A DNA stretch of 64,000 nt from JARFVT01 sp036677425 (GTDB lineage Bacteria > Pseudomonadota > Alphaproteobacteria > UBA8366 > Aestuariispiraceae). The notes beneath the pieces are model-generated. The model was not told the DNA's origin. It saw only the letters and a program-made list of their open reading frames with translations, and searched no databases. Below are positions 27,210 through 37,105 of the stretch, one piece after another. The stretch spans positions 992,001 through 1,056,000 of the forward strand of contig JARFVT010000013.1 in the NCBI GenBank assembly GCA_036677425.1, written 5' to 3'. A program made the position numbers and the translations under genes. Every line of letters starts with the position of its first letter. Within the stretch, counting starts at the first letter, position 1.

Positions 27210-28298
27210 ATGATATTTTCAACTTTATCCTTATATATCGCACGTAAATTTATATTTTGGTTCATATCAACCTTATTGGTATTATCTGCACTTTTATCTG
27301 TTTTTGATATGGTTGAATTATTACGTAGAGCCAGCAATAAAGATGTAGATATAAGTATAATTCTACAAATGGTAGCAGCTAAATCACCATATTTAATTCA
27401 GGAAGTATTTCCTTTTATAATTTTATTTGCAACTATGATTACATTTGGAAAAATGGCTAAATCTAGCGAACTGATAATTGCAAGAGCAGCAGGAGTTTCA
27501 GCATGGCAAATTATATTTCCTGTTATTATAATCACATTAACAATCGGTATTTTTCAAATAACGGCATTTAGTCCATTTTCTTCTATCATGCGAACTAAAT
27601 ATGAGAATATGGAGGATAAATATTTAAATCACAATAATAATAGGCTCGCTGTTTCTCCTACCGGCATATGGTTGCGTCAACAACATCCTCTTGGTAAAGC
27701 GGTTATTCATGCCTTGGCAAGTGAAAATAATGGCGAGATAATGAAAAATGTTAATATTTTTATTTTAGATAATAATCATATTTTCCAATCACGAATCGAT
27801 GCAGAAGAGGCGATATTAAAACCTGGTTTCTGGGAAATTAAAAATGCTAAGTTATTAGATAACAAAGGATTTGTAACCGAGGTTGAAATATATCGTCTAG
27901 CAACAAGCTTAACTGGCGATAAAATTAATAATAGCTTCTCATCAGCAGATTCATTATCATTTTGGCAATTACCTGAGCTAATAAATACTCTCGAAGAGGC
28001 TGGATTTAATACTGATAATCATCGACTTCGCTTGCATGTAATGCTTGCAACACCATTGCTATTATGTGCAATGGTTTTAATTGCATCGGTGTTTTCTATT
28101 GGTTCAAATTTACGCAGCCATTCTTTTTATAAAATATTAGGTGGTATCTTTTGTGGTTTTGTACTTTACTTGGCAACAAATGTTGTTCATGCAATTGGGC
28201 TTGCTACTAATCTTCCAATTATTCTTGCCGCATGGATTCCGATCGGGGTAAGTGTTTTATTGGGAATTAGCGCTATATTACATTGGGAAGATGGTTAA
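27210..28298 (+). CDS. lptG: LPS export ABC transporter permease LptG
   Basis: 362 residues. Same fold as LptF: IARKFIFWFISTLLVLSALL at the start, KMAKSSELIIARAAGVSAWQ as the coupling helix, periplasmic jellyroll, then three closing helices with HSFYKILGGIFCGFVLYLAT. ATG follows the lptF stop with no gap, so translation is coupled. It acts as the heterodimer partner of LptF in the Lpt bridge. Confidence 0.92.
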   Translation: MIFSTLSLYIARKFIFWFISTLLVLSALLSVFDMVELLRRASNKDVDISIILQMVAAKSPYLIQEVFPFIILFATMITFGKMAKSSELIIARAAGVSAWQIIFPVIIITLTIGIFQITAFSPFSSIMRTKYENMEDKYLNHNNNRLAVSPTGIWLRQQHPLGKAVIHALASENNGEIMKNVNIFILDNNHIFQSRIDAEEAILKPGFWEIKNAKLLDNKGFVTEVEIYRLATSLTGDKINNSFSSADSLSFWQLPELINTLEEAGFNTDNHRLRLHVMLATPLLLCAMVLIASVFSIGSNLRSHSFYKILGGIFCGFVLYLATNVVHAIGLATNLPIILAAWIPIGVSVLLGISAILHWEDG

Positions 28299-28348
28299 CA
28301 TGGTTGCTAACATTAAAATTGTGAAGATAAGTGGCATTGTGAGGATAA

Positions 28349-30577
28349 ATGGCGTTGATATTTAAAGAAAAATATTTATATATTTATCTTATATTATTAT
28401 TTGTTATTGCATTAATTAATTTTAATGACGCAATAGCACAAACAACAAACCCAACCATATTAAACAGTAACGGTGATATACCCAAGGCAATAATCTTAAA
28501 TGCTGATCAAATTACCGAAGATAATGAATTAGATATTATCACGGCAAAGGGAAATGTTGAAATAATTCAAGATGGGCGTGTTATTTTGGCTGATCGTATT
28601 AGCTATGGACAAAGATCAGATACATTAAGCGCATCGGGAAATGTTAGAATAATCGAACCAAGCGGCGAAATTTTATTCACAAATTATTTGGAACTTCGCA
28701 ATGGTTTAAAAGATGGTTTAATTAAAAAAATACAAATTTTATTATCAGATAATAGCAGAATTGCCGCAAATAGCGCGATACGCAGCGGTGGTAATAAGAT
28801 AGAAATGCGAAATGCTGTTTATTCCCCATGTGATATTTGCAAGGAAAACCCAAAAAAATCGCCTTTATGGCAAATAAAAGCTAAGCGAGTGGTGCATGAT
28901 AGGGACGCAAAAAAAATTGAATATCATTCGGCAATTATGGAAATTGGTGGAGTGCCAATTATTTATACCCCGTATTTTTCTCACCCTGACCCAAGCGTCA
29001 AACGTAAAAGTGGTTTTTTGATCCCTAACATCGGCTCAACCACACATACGGGAATATTTACGCAGATACCATATTTTATTACATTGGATGATGATAAAGA
29101 TATTACTTTCAATCCAATATTAACAACAAAAGAAGGGCTGTTTTTATCGGGTGAATATAGGCAGCAATTCAATAATGGTAAATTTAAAATATCAGGCAGT
29201 TTGGTTAATTCTGATCTTCAAATTAGTAAAAATACAAATGGCAGTAATATTAGAAAAAATAATTATGCTCGTGGCCACATATTTGCCAAGGGTGATTTTG
29301 ATATAAATAATACATGGCGTAGTGGTTTTGATATAAATTTAGCCAGTGATCAAACATATCTTAAAAAATTTAAATTTTGGAATACTGCAGGAAATTCACT
29401 AACATCAAATATATATGCCGAAGCATTTAGCCAAAGAAGTTATGTATCTGTAAATGCTTATAAATTCCAAGATTTGCGTACAGGTCATCGACCCAATACG
29501 CCAAAAATACTGCCTATGTTGGATTATAATGGTATGGGAAATATGGATAAATTGGGTGGCAGATGGTCGATTGATGCAAATTTTAGGGGTTTAAAACGTG
29601 CCGATAGCGCAAATAGCCTTCGTATGTCGGCAATTGGTGGTTATCAAGTCCCGTTTACCTCTGCATCTGGCTATGTTACTACATTATCGGCAAATATTCG
29701 CAGCGACCTTTATTACACCAAACATAATAGCATAACCGATAATTTAGATAGAGCAGTAAAAGATGGTACAGACTTTAGATTACATGGTAATATTGGTGTT
29801 GATTGGCGTTATCCGTTGGTTCGAAAATATCAATCTGGATATCAAATATTTGAACCAGTTGTGTCATTATTTGTTGCACCAGACAGCGATATTAAGAAAA
29901 ATATCCGTAATGAAGATAGTACGGTTATAGAAAGTGATGACACAAATTTATTCAGTGCAAATCGCGCCCCCGGGCTTGATATAATCGAAGGTGGAATACG
30001 TGCCGTCTATGGTTTTAAAATTGCCAATTATTTTAAAGAAGGCGGCTTGCTTTCGGCATTCATTGGTCAAAGTTATAAATTTAATAATGAAACACCCCAA
30101 TTTACAAATGTAACACAGATTGAAAAACATCGTTCAGATATATTGGGGCGGGTAACATTTAATTCGGATAAATTTATCGATTTAAGATATCGCTTTGCTA
30201 TTGATGAACGCCAATATAAATTCAATCGTAATGAATTAGGTTTTGATTTTGATATTATGGCAGTTAATTTTTCTGGTGATTACACATATATAAGTAATTC
30301 TTCCAATGTTAATAAGACAGCTATCGAAGAAATAAAATTAAGTGCAAATAGAAAAATTGGTGAATATTGGTCAATCAATGGACATATAACTAAAGATTTA
30401 ACCAGCGGCGGTAAGATAAGGAAATCAGGGCTTGGAATAAAATATGAAGATGAATGTCTTGTCCTATCAGGTAATATTGATAGGGATTATACGAAAAATT
30501 TAAATTATACATCGTCAGATAGTTTTTTTCTACGCATAACCTTTAAAACTCTTGGTGAAATCGACTTAATTCAATAA
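28349..30577 (+). CDS. lptD: LPS assembly outer-membrane protein LptD
   Basis: 742 residues. A signal peptide (residues 1-30, ending NFNDAIAQ) precedes an OstA/LptD N-terminal beta-jellyroll (LNADQITEDNELDIITAKGN, YGQRSDTLSASGNVRI) and a large beta-barrel whose first part contains IIYTPYFSHPDPSVKRKSGF and LIPNIGS, the conserved LptD hinge. Two cysteines (SPCDICKEN) lie before the barrel and could form a disulfide. LptD with LptE inserts LPS into the outer leaflet. It follows lptG and precedes its likely chaperone surA. Confidence 0.92.
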   Translation: MALIFKEKYLYIYLILLFVIALINFNDAIAQTTNPTILNSNGDIPKAIILNADQITEDNELDIITAKGNVEIIQDGRVILADRISYGQRSDTLSASGNVRIIEPSGEILFTNYLELRNGLKDGLIKKIQILLSDNSRIAANSAIRSGGNKIEMRNAVYSPCDICKENPKKSPLWQIKAKRVVHDRDAKKIEYHSAIMEIGGVPIIYTPYFSHPDPSVKRKSGFLIPNIGSTTHTGIFTQIPYFITLDDDKDITFNPILTTKEGLFLSGEYRQQFNNGKFKISGSLVNSDLQISKNTNGSNIRKNNYARGHIFAKGDFDINNTWRSGFDINLASDQTYLKKFKFWNTAGNSLTSNIYAEAFSQRSYVSVNAYKFQDLRTGHRPNTPKILPMLDYNGMGNMDKLGGRWSIDANFRGLKRADSANSLRMSAIGGYQVPFTSASGYVTTLSANIRSDLYYTKHNSITDNLDRAVKDGTDFRLHGNIGVDWRYPLVRKYQSGYQIFEPVVSLFVAPDSDIKKNIRNEDSTVIESDDTNLFSANRAPGLDIIEGGIRAVYGFKIANYFKEGGLLSAFIGQSYKFNNETPQFTNVTQIEKHRSDILGRVTFNSDKFIDLRYRFAIDERQYKFNRNELGFDFDIMAVNFSGDYTYISNSSNVNKTAIEEIKLSANRKIGEYWSINGHITKDLTSGGKIRKSGLGIKYEDECLVLSGNIDRDYTKNLNYTSSDSFFLRITFKTLGEIDLIQ

Positions 30578-30620
30578 CCTTTATTAAATAATATATTTCA
30601 ATAACTGGATTGTAATAATA

Positions 30621-31931
30621 ATGAATATTAATAAAAAAAAATACAGCTATGAAAAAAAAACCACATGGCGCAATTTACCATTGATATCTATATTTTTAAT
30701 TATATTTTGTGCATTACCCTTAAATGCACAAAATGCGATGCGTATTGTTGCAATTGTTAATGATAATATAATTACATTATATGATATGACACAACGAATT
30801 AATATAATTAACCTTTCTAATGGGATAACTAGTGATACGGGCGCAAAACAAGATATATCAAATAATGTATTACATATGTTAATCGATGAGAATATAAAAT
30901 TACAAGAAGCAGCAAAACAAAATATCCATATTCGCAATAAAGAAATTGAAGATCAAATAAATGTGATAGCCCAAAGCAATAATATGTCGAGGGAAGAGTT
31001 TAATAAGTTTTTATTATCAAGGAATATCGATATTGCATCAATATACAGTCAGATTAAAAGCCAAATGGCATGGAAAAAAACATTAGCAAAGACCATTCGT
31101 TATAAAATAAATATTGGGCAAGATGAAATTAATGCAGAAATAGATAGATTGGCGGCAAATAACAATAATATACAAAAACGAGTTTTTAATATTTTTATTT
31201 TAAAAAATCAAGCAAACATAGATCAAATAGATGTAAAAAAACCACGTGATATAATTAAAAATATTTTGCTACAATTTGAAAATGGCACAAGTTTTAGTAG
31301 TCTAGCACGAAATTACTCACAAGATTCTACCTCCGCTGTTGGTGGAGATCTAGGATGGGTATCTAAAGGCCAATTACAAAGAAATATTGATATTGCTGTT
31401 AATAAATTAAATGCTAATGATAAGCCTATAGTTGTAGAAACCAGCAATGGTTTTCATATAATATTTGTCAGTGATCAACGACCTATAACTGTTAATATAA
31501 ATGATATAAAATTTAATTTAAGCCAGATTATTATTCCATTGGATGCAAATTTAAGCCAACAAGAACATATTGATATTGCAAATGATCTTGTTAAATTGGT
31601 TAATGATTTCCCCGTTTGTGGCATCAGTGAGAAGGATATATCACCATTTAAAAAAGCAAAATTAATAAAATCTAATGATATTACCTTTGGCAAATTATCA
31701 CCATTAATTAAAAAATCATTGAAGGATATTAAAACAGGCCAAACTGCCAAGCCAGTTATAATAAATAATACATTAATATTAATAAGCGTTTGTAAACGCT
31801 ATAACATTGCATCGAATGAACAATTAAAGATTGATATTGCTAATAATCTTGGGCAACAACGTTTGGAATTATTGGCGCGGCAATATTTACGTGATTTAAA
31901 AAATGCCGCCTTTATTGAAGTTAGAATGTAG
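30621..31931 (+). CDS. surA: Periplasmic chaperone / peptidyl-prolyl isomerase SurA
   Basis: 436 residues. After an N-terminal membrane/signal segment (ISIFLIIFCALPLNAQN) come the SurA N domain (VAIVNDNIITLYDMTQRINI, LIDENIKLQEAAKQN) and one good parvulin domain (FNIFILKNQANIDQ, GTSFSSLARNYSQDSTSAVG, GDLGWVSKGQL). A second, eroded parvulin-like region starts near residue 300 (FNLSQIIIPLDANLSQQEHI). It escorts outer-membrane proteins such as LptD; the gene lies directly after lptD, 43 nt downstream. Confidence 0.9.
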   Translation: MNINKKKYSYEKKTTWRNLPLISIFLIIFCALPLNAQNAMRIVAIVNDNIITLYDMTQRINIINLSNGITSDTGAKQDISNNVLHMLIDENIKLQEAAKQNIHIRNKEIEDQINVIAQSNNMSREEFNKFLLSRNIDIASIYSQIKSQMAWKKTLAKTIRYKINIGQDEINAEIDRLAANNNNIQKRVFNIFILKNQANIDQIDVKKPRDIIKNILLQFENGTSFSSLARNYSQDSTSAVGGDLGWVSKGQLQRNIDIAVNKLNANDKPIVVETSNGFHIIFVSDQRPITVNINDIKFNLSQIIIPLDANLSQQEHIDIANDLVKLVNDFPVCGISEKDISPFKKAKLIKSNDITFGKLSPLIKKSLKDIKTGQTAKPVIINNTLILISVCKRYNIASNEQLKIDIANNLGQQRLELLARQYLRDLKNAAFIEVRM

Positions 31932-31973
31932 CTATCATACCATAATTAATCCATATAAAGGATATAATGTAAG

Positions 31974-32966
31974 ATGAAATCACCACTTGTCATTACAATG
32001 GGCGAGCCAGCTGGCATCGCTGCGGAGGTTACTATTAAGTCTTGGTTGGCAGCTAAGACTGAAAAATTACCTTGTTTTTATATAATTGGCGATATTGAAT
32101 ATTATCGTGATCAAAGTAAGTTGCTTGGTATAGATATTAAAATCATTGAAATTTCATCACCGATTGAGGCTAATCAAGCATTTGACCATGGCTTACCAGT
32201 TTTACCATTAAAATTACCTAACAAGCCAATAGCGGGAAAGCTTGATAAAAATAATTCAAATAGCGTGATAAAATCTATCGATATGGCGGTTGAACATGTG
32301 CAGAATTTACAAGCAGGGGCAGTTATCACTAACCCTATCCAAAAATCAATTCTTTATGATGTGGGTTTCCGTCATTCTGGCCATACGGAATATTTGGGTG
32401 AGTTGGCGGGAAAAGATATATCACCAGTTATGATGCTGGCCTGTGATAACCTGCGGGTTGTGCCGATAACCATTCATATGTCATTGGCAGAAGCAATAAA
32501 TTCGCTTTGTATTGATGATATAGTTAAAATTGCAAAAATCACCGCAATGTCATTAAAGGATAGTTTTAATATCGATAATCCAAAATTGGCGATCGCAGCC
32601 CTTAACCCACATGCGGGCGAAAATGGCGCAATGGGGGATGAAGAAATAACAATAATAAAACCTGCCGTTGATAAATTACGCGCCCTTGGTATCCATATTA
32701 CCGAACCATTACCCGCCGATACATTATTTCATATGGATGCTAGGAAAAAATATGATGTTATTTTATGTATGTATCATGACCAGGCGTTAATTCCGCTTAA
32801 AACCATTGATTTTTTTGGTGGCGTTAATATTACATTGGGACTGCCATTCATCCGAACATCACCAGATCACGGAACGGCGTTAGATATTGCAGGCAAGGGG
32901 ATTGCTTGTGCTAAAAGCATGATAATTGCTATTCAACAAGCTGATTTTTTATCAAAAAGTAAATAA
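31974..32966 (+). CDS. pdxA: 4-hydroxythreonine-4-phosphate dehydrogenase
   Basis: 330 residues. Typical blocks are VITMGEPAGIAAEVTIKSW, DVGFRHSGHTEYLGELAGKD, LNPHAGENGAMGDEE, PADTLFHMD and VILCMYHDQALIPLKTIDFF with the metal-binding histidines, and RTSPDHGTALDIAGKG. It oxidises 4-phosphohydroxy-L-threonine on the route to pyridoxal phosphate. The position between surA and rsmA is conserved across Gram-negatives. Confidence 0.95.
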   Translation: MKSPLVITMGEPAGIAAEVTIKSWLAAKTEKLPCFYIIGDIEYYRDQSKLLGIDIKIIEISSPIEANQAFDHGLPVLPLKLPNKPIAGKLDKNNSNSVIKSIDMAVEHVQNLQAGAVITNPIQKSILYDVGFRHSGHTEYLGELAGKDISPVMMLACDNLRVVPITIHMSLAEAINSLCIDDIVKIAKITAMSLKDSFNIDNPKLAIAALNPHAGENGAMGDEEITIIKPAVDKLRALGIHITEPLPADTLFHMDARKKYDVILCMYHDQALIPLKTIDFFGGVNITLGLPFIRTSPDHGTALDIAGKGIACAKSMIIAIQQADFLSKSK

Positions 32967-33002
32967 ATATTAAAAAATATACCATATAAAGTTAAACATA
33001 AT

Positions 33003-33851
33003 ATGCAATATTCTAACCAAGCGATTGAAAATTTACCACCTTTACGCGATGTAATCTTTAAATATGGATTAACTGCTAATAAAAAGCTTGGGCAGAATTT
33101 CTTATTGGATTTAAACCTTACATGTAAAATTGCCAAATCGGCTGGTGATTTATCAAATGATACAATATTTGAAATTGGCCCTGGGCCTGGAGGATTAACG
33201 CGCGGATTATTATTATCGGGCGCAAAAAATATAATCGCCATTGAAAAAGATAAAAGATGCCTAGATATATTGGATGATTTAATAAACGCATCACAAGGAA
33301 GGTTAGAGGTAAAACAAGGCGATGCTTTGGAATTTGACTTGTCGAAAATTGGCACTAAACCAAGGCGGATAATTGCTAATTTACCCTATAATATTGCCAC
33401 ACCATTATTGATAAATTGGTTAAAACAAGCAGATGACTTTAAATCATTCACTTTGATGTTTCAAAAAGAAGTAGCAGAAAGAATTTGTGCTGATATTGGC
33501 TCAAATGCCTATGGTCGGTTATCAATTTTATGTAACTGGCGGTGTAAAACCAAAATGCTACATATCTTACCCCCGCGCGCCTTCACCCCGGCACCAAAGG
33601 TTAGTTCCGCCGTGGTGCATTTAACCCCATATGATAAACTGCCATATCCATGCGTGATGGAAGATTTAGAAATGGTAACCAAGGCCGCATTTGGTCAACG
33701 TCGTAAGATGTTACGCCAATCTTTAAAATCATTAAATGTTGATTTGAAAGTTATTTTTAATGAAACTAATATTGACCCTACAGCACGGGCAGAAAATTTA
33801 ACAGTTCAACAATTCGCTAATCTAGCAAATTGTTACCGGTCAATAAAATAG
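33003..33851 (+). CDS. rsmA: 16S rRNA (adenine1518/1519-N6)-dimethyltransferase
   Basis: 282 residues. The KsgA signature is complete: KKLGQNFLLDLNLTCKIAKS, FEIGPGPGGLTRGLLLSG (SAM site), IAIEKDKRCL, the catalytic NLPYNIATPLLINWL, and LMFQKEVAERI. It dimethylates two adenines at the 3' end of 16S rRNA in late 30S assembly. It is last in the lptF to rsmA series and converges on rppH with a gap of 9 nt, with no visible terminator hairpin. Confidence 0.95.
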   Translation: MQYSNQAIENLPPLRDVIFKYGLTANKKLGQNFLLDLNLTCKIAKSAGDLSNDTIFEIGPGPGGLTRGLLLSGAKNIIAIEKDKRCLDILDDLINASQGRLEVKQGDALEFDLSKIGTKPRRIIANLPYNIATPLLINWLKQADDFKSFTLMFQKEVAERICADIGSNAYGRLSILCNWRCKTKMLHILPPRAFTPAPKVSSAVVHLTPYDKLPYPCVMEDLEMVTKAAFGQRRKMLRQSLKSLNVDLKVIFNETNIDPTARAENLTVQQFANLANCYRSIK

Positions 33852-33860
33852 CAAATATTA

Positions 33861-34343
33861 TTATTTTAATGCGTCAATTTTTGGTAAAAACTCAGAAATA
33901 ACCTTTTGATAAATTTTACGTTTAAAAGGCACGATAAGGTCACATAATTCATCCAAATTTGCCCAACGCCATTGGGAAAATTCGGCCTTATGGGCTTCTA
34001 GGTCAATTTGGCTATCATCGCCATCAAATTTAATTAAAAACCATTTTTGTTTTTGCCCGCGATATTTACCACCCCATATTTGATTAGATAGCTTTTGTGG
34101 AAGATCATATTCATAATATGAATTTGATTGATATATTATTGTTGCTTGTTTAATGCCTGTTTCTTCTGCTAATTCACGCATTACTGCATCGGTTGCATTT
34201 TCACCGTCGTTAATTCCACCTTGCGGCATTTGCCAGTGAGGGCCGGGGTTATCAAGACGATTACCGATAAAAATATTTCCATCGGCATTAATTAACATGA
34301 TACCAACACAAGGGCGATATGGGCGGTTATCATTATTTATCAT
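33861..34343 (-). CDS. rppH: RNA pyrophosphohydrolase (Nudix)
   Basis: 160 residues. PYRPCVGIMLINADGNIFIG and HWQMPQGGINDGENATDAVM lead into the Nudix box, whose catalytic RELAEETGI is intact. Length and the PCVGIM/WQMPQGG motifs identify RppH (NudH), which removes pyrophosphate from RNA 5' ends and starts mRNA decay; it also hydrolyses dinucleoside polyphosphates. Located 2 nt after the deacetylase gene, so it belongs to the gpmI-envC-ctpA operon. Confidence 0.9.
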   Translation of the reverse strand: MINNDNRPYRPCVGIMLINADGNIFIGNRLDNPGPHWQMPQGGINDGENATDAVMRELAEETGIKQATIIYQSNSYYEYDLPQKLSNQIWGGKYRGQKQKWFLIKFDGDDSQIDLEAHKAEFSQWRWANLDELCDLIVPFKRKIYQKVISEFLPKIDALK

Positions 34344-34345
34344 GA

Positions 34346-35704
34346 TTAATTCTTTCTTAATCGGGCATTAACTTTATCGGCAATAACCGCTGATATTGGT
34401 GTTAAAGCAAATCCTTTTTCATCTAAACTTCTTGTCCATATTTTTAATTGATCGATTGTTATGGGATATGGTCTGGCAATGGCAACGGCAATACCTTTTT
34501 TTCGTGCAATTTTTTCAAGACGAGCCATATTTTCAATAATGCTATCATATGATAGGGTTTCATCAATTATAATATCAGCAGAAATATTAGCAACTGACAT
34601 TTCATCCGCAACTTTTTGCGTAGAATTTAATACGCCTTCTTTTGTATCAATATAGGCTAAACCACGATCTCTAAGGGCTTTAAAAATATTGGATATTAAT
34701 ATTTTATTTGAGCTAAAGCGTGAACCCATAAAATTTATAAGGCCTATATATCCTGTTGTTCTGGTTAATACCCATTCCAGTCTTGCGATATTTTCTTTGT
34801 CGGTTAATGTTGATAATAATGCAAATGGCCCAGGATCATTTTTAGGAAAATTAACAGGCTCCATCGGTAATGTTAACAATGTTTCATGACCAATATTGCG
34901 AGATTTAGTTATCCAATCGTCTAATTTTGATGAATATGGTGAAAATGCCAATGATATTTTACCAGATAATGTCAGCGCCATTGCTGTTTTTTTATCTGAA
35001 ATACCTAAATTAGTAACAATTATTGAAATTTTTGGCCTTCTATCTAAAACATTAATTGGCCTTGAATATACTTGCCAAGCTTCGCGGCCATCTTCACCAA
35101 TTTTAGGCAAGATACCAAAAGATGTTTCTTCGCTTAATGCTGGATCAGGATGAGGTTGCAACATGCTTCCGCTTGTATCGACGATTATTTCTTCGTCTAT
35201 ATTCTTTTTATTAAAATCTTCGGTTTGTTTTTCCGCTTGTTCTTTGCCAATTGATAAATTTTCTTGAATTTCATCTTCTTTATTTTCATGATTGGATATT
35301 ATTTCTTTATCCTCAATTTTTTCTTCAACCTTAGCTTCAATTCCACCATTTGATGCTAATTTTTCATCAATTTTTATTGCTTTATTTTTATTGTCAACAT
35401 TATTTATTGCATCGGCTGAATTTGATGTTTTTTGATTAAACTCTTCGACAGATAAACTAGGACGCTTGGCCAATGTTTCACTGTTAATATCCTCAGCATT
35501 AAAAATAAGATATGATATAGTGGCAATGATAGAGGTTGCAAATAATATATATGCGGCTATTACGCTAATCCATGATAAGCGGTTTTTTAATGATGGTTTT
35601 TTTGGTGAATCAAAATTATCACTAAGGCCATTATCTGGACCAATTTCACCCATATCATCGTCAAAATCATTATTTTTTTTGCTAAATGGAATCTTAAAAG
35701 CCAT
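34346..35704 (-). CDS. Divergent polysaccharide deacetylase family protein
   Basis: 452 residues. A cytoplasmic N-terminus of about 40 residues, one membrane helix (residues 42-66), a long charged linker rich in Glu, Lys and Asn (about 80-200), and a C-terminal YibQ/DUF610-type deacetylase-fold domain (PKISIIVTNLGISDKKTAMA, LTLPMEPVNFPKNDPGP, GLINFMGSRF, AIARPYPITIDQL). The fold is that of NodB-type deacetylases, but family members often lack the metal site and their activity is not established. Its place beside envC and ctpA is conserved in proteobacteria and points to an envelope or peptidoglycan role. Confidence 0.85.
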   Translation of the reverse strand: MAFKIPFSKKNNDFDDDMGEIGPDNGLSDNFDSPKKPSLKNRLSWISVIAAYILFATSIIATISYLIFNAEDINSETLAKRPSLSVEEFNQKTSNSADAINNVDNKNKAIKIDEKLASNGGIEAKVEEKIEDKEIISNHENKEDEIQENLSIGKEQAEKQTEDFNKKNIDEEIIVDTSGSMLQPHPDPALSEETSFGILPKIGEDGREAWQVYSRPINVLDRRPKISIIVTNLGISDKKTAMALTLSGKISLAFSPYSSKLDDWITKSRNIGHETLLTLPMEPVNFPKNDPGPFALLSTLTDKENIARLEWVLTRTTGYIGLINFMGSRFSSNKILISNIFKALRDRGLAYIDTKEGVLNSTQKVADEMSVANISADIIIDETLSYDSIIENMARLEKIARKKGIAVAIARPYPITIDQLKIWTRSLDEKGFALTPISAVIADKVNARLRKN

Positions 35705-35764
35705 ATTTATTATTCCGTTAAAACTTTGTTTAATATCATTAATATTATCCTAAAATATTTAATA

Positions 35765-37105
35765 TTAATTGCTCTTACTACTTTTTTTATAAACAGATAT
35801 TCCACGCAATAAATCATATGCTCTTGAAAGCTGATAATCTTTTTCTATTAATAATGCAATTCGATTTTCTTCTTTTTCTGCTACGCTAAGTTCTTTTTTA
35901 ATAATATCATCTGCATTGGCTTCTTTATTCTCATTTTTTAATGAATTAATTAAATCGGCTTCATGACGACTGTTATTATTTGCAAATTTTTCTACCCTAG
36001 CTTGCTCAATAATAATATCAGGTATAATTCCAGTTGCTTGAATAGAACGCCCACTTGGGGTATAATATCGTTGCGTTGTTAATTTAATTGCCGCCCTTGT
36101 ACCTACAAGCGGTTTAATTGTTTGAACTGACCCTTTACCAAAGCTTGTTGTGCCTAAAATAATTGCGCGACCATGATCTTGCAATGCACCAGCAACAATT
36201 TCTGAGGCACTAGCAGAGCCAGAGTTTATTAATATAACAATTGGCAAACCATTAGCTAAATCACCTTTATTGGCAAAATTAACTTGTGAATCATCGTCAT
36301 GGCGACCTTTGGTGGATACTATCATGCCTTGGTCAAGGAAACTATCTGAAACGCTAATAGCTTGGCTTAATAAGCCACCCGGATTATTGCGTAGATCCAA
36401 AACATAGCCGATTAAATCATCACCAATCTTTTCGTTAATTTTCTTAATTGATTTTTCTAAACCAGGTTGTGTTTGCTGGCTAAATCTAGTTAAGCGAATA
36501 TAGCCAATATTATTATCAATACGATTTTTAACAGAACGGATTTGAATTTTTGCACGAATTATTTTAACGTCAAATGGCTCGCTGTCGTGCCTTGCAATGG
36601 TTATGACTATCTCTTCGCCCACAAGACCGCGCATTTTTTCCACGGCTTGGCTTAAGTTTAACCCTTGTACTGGCGTACCATTTAAATGAGTTATATAATC
36701 GCCTGCTAAGATACCAGCTTTAGCCGCAGGCGTGTCATCAATCGGTGATACAACCTTTACAAATCCAGATTTATCCATGGTAACTTCAATGCCCAGCCCG
36801 CCAAATTCACCTTTGGTATCTGTGCGCATATCTTCATATCGATTATTATCAAGATAAACTGAATGTGGGTCAAGCGACGATAACATTCCTTGTATTGCTG
36901 CTTCGATTAATTGTTCATCATCAATATTTTCCACATAATCTTGACGGATCATTTGAAAGCTATTGGAAAACATATCCAATAATTGCATAGTTTCTGTTTT
37001 CGATAATTCATCAGCATCAGATGTGCGATTTGTTAAATTTAACCCTACGATTATTACTATTGTGATTAATCCTAATACTATTGTTAATCGTTGTAATTTT
37101 TTCAT
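35765..37105 (-). CDS. ctpA: S41 C-terminal processing peptidase
   Basis: 446 residues. N-terminal signal anchor (residues 7-26), a PDZ domain (GGLGIEVTMDKSGFVKVVSP, GDYITHLNGTPVQGL) and the tail-specific protease core with catalytic Ser in NSGSASASEIVAGALQDHGR and Lys in TTSFGKGSVQTIKPL. It is a periplasmic protease that cleaves from the C terminus; homologues degrade peptidoglycan hydrolases and thereby control cell-wall growth. It abuts envC with zero gap (37105/37106), consistent with a functional link between the two. Confidence 0.93.
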   Translation of the reverse strand: MKKLQRLTIVLGLITIVIIVGLNLTNRTSDADELSKTETMQLLDMFSNSFQMIRQDYVENIDDEQLIEAAIQGMLSSLDPHSVYLDNNRYEDMRTDTKGEFGGLGIEVTMDKSGFVKVVSPIDDTPAAKAGILAGDYITHLNGTPVQGLNLSQAVEKMRGLVGEEIVITIARHDSEPFDVKIIRAKIQIRSVKNRIDNNIGYIRLTRFSQQTQPGLEKSIKKINEKIGDDLIGYVLDLRNNPGGLLSQAISVSDSFLDQGMIVSTKGRHDDDSQVNFANKGDLANGLPIVILINSGSASASEIVAGALQDHGRAIILGTTSFGKGSVQTIKPLVGTRAAIKLTTQRYYTPSGRSIQATGIIPDIIIEQARVEKFANNNSRHEADLINSLKNENKEANADDIIKKELSVAEKEENRIALLIEKDYQLSRAYDLLRGISVYKKSSKSN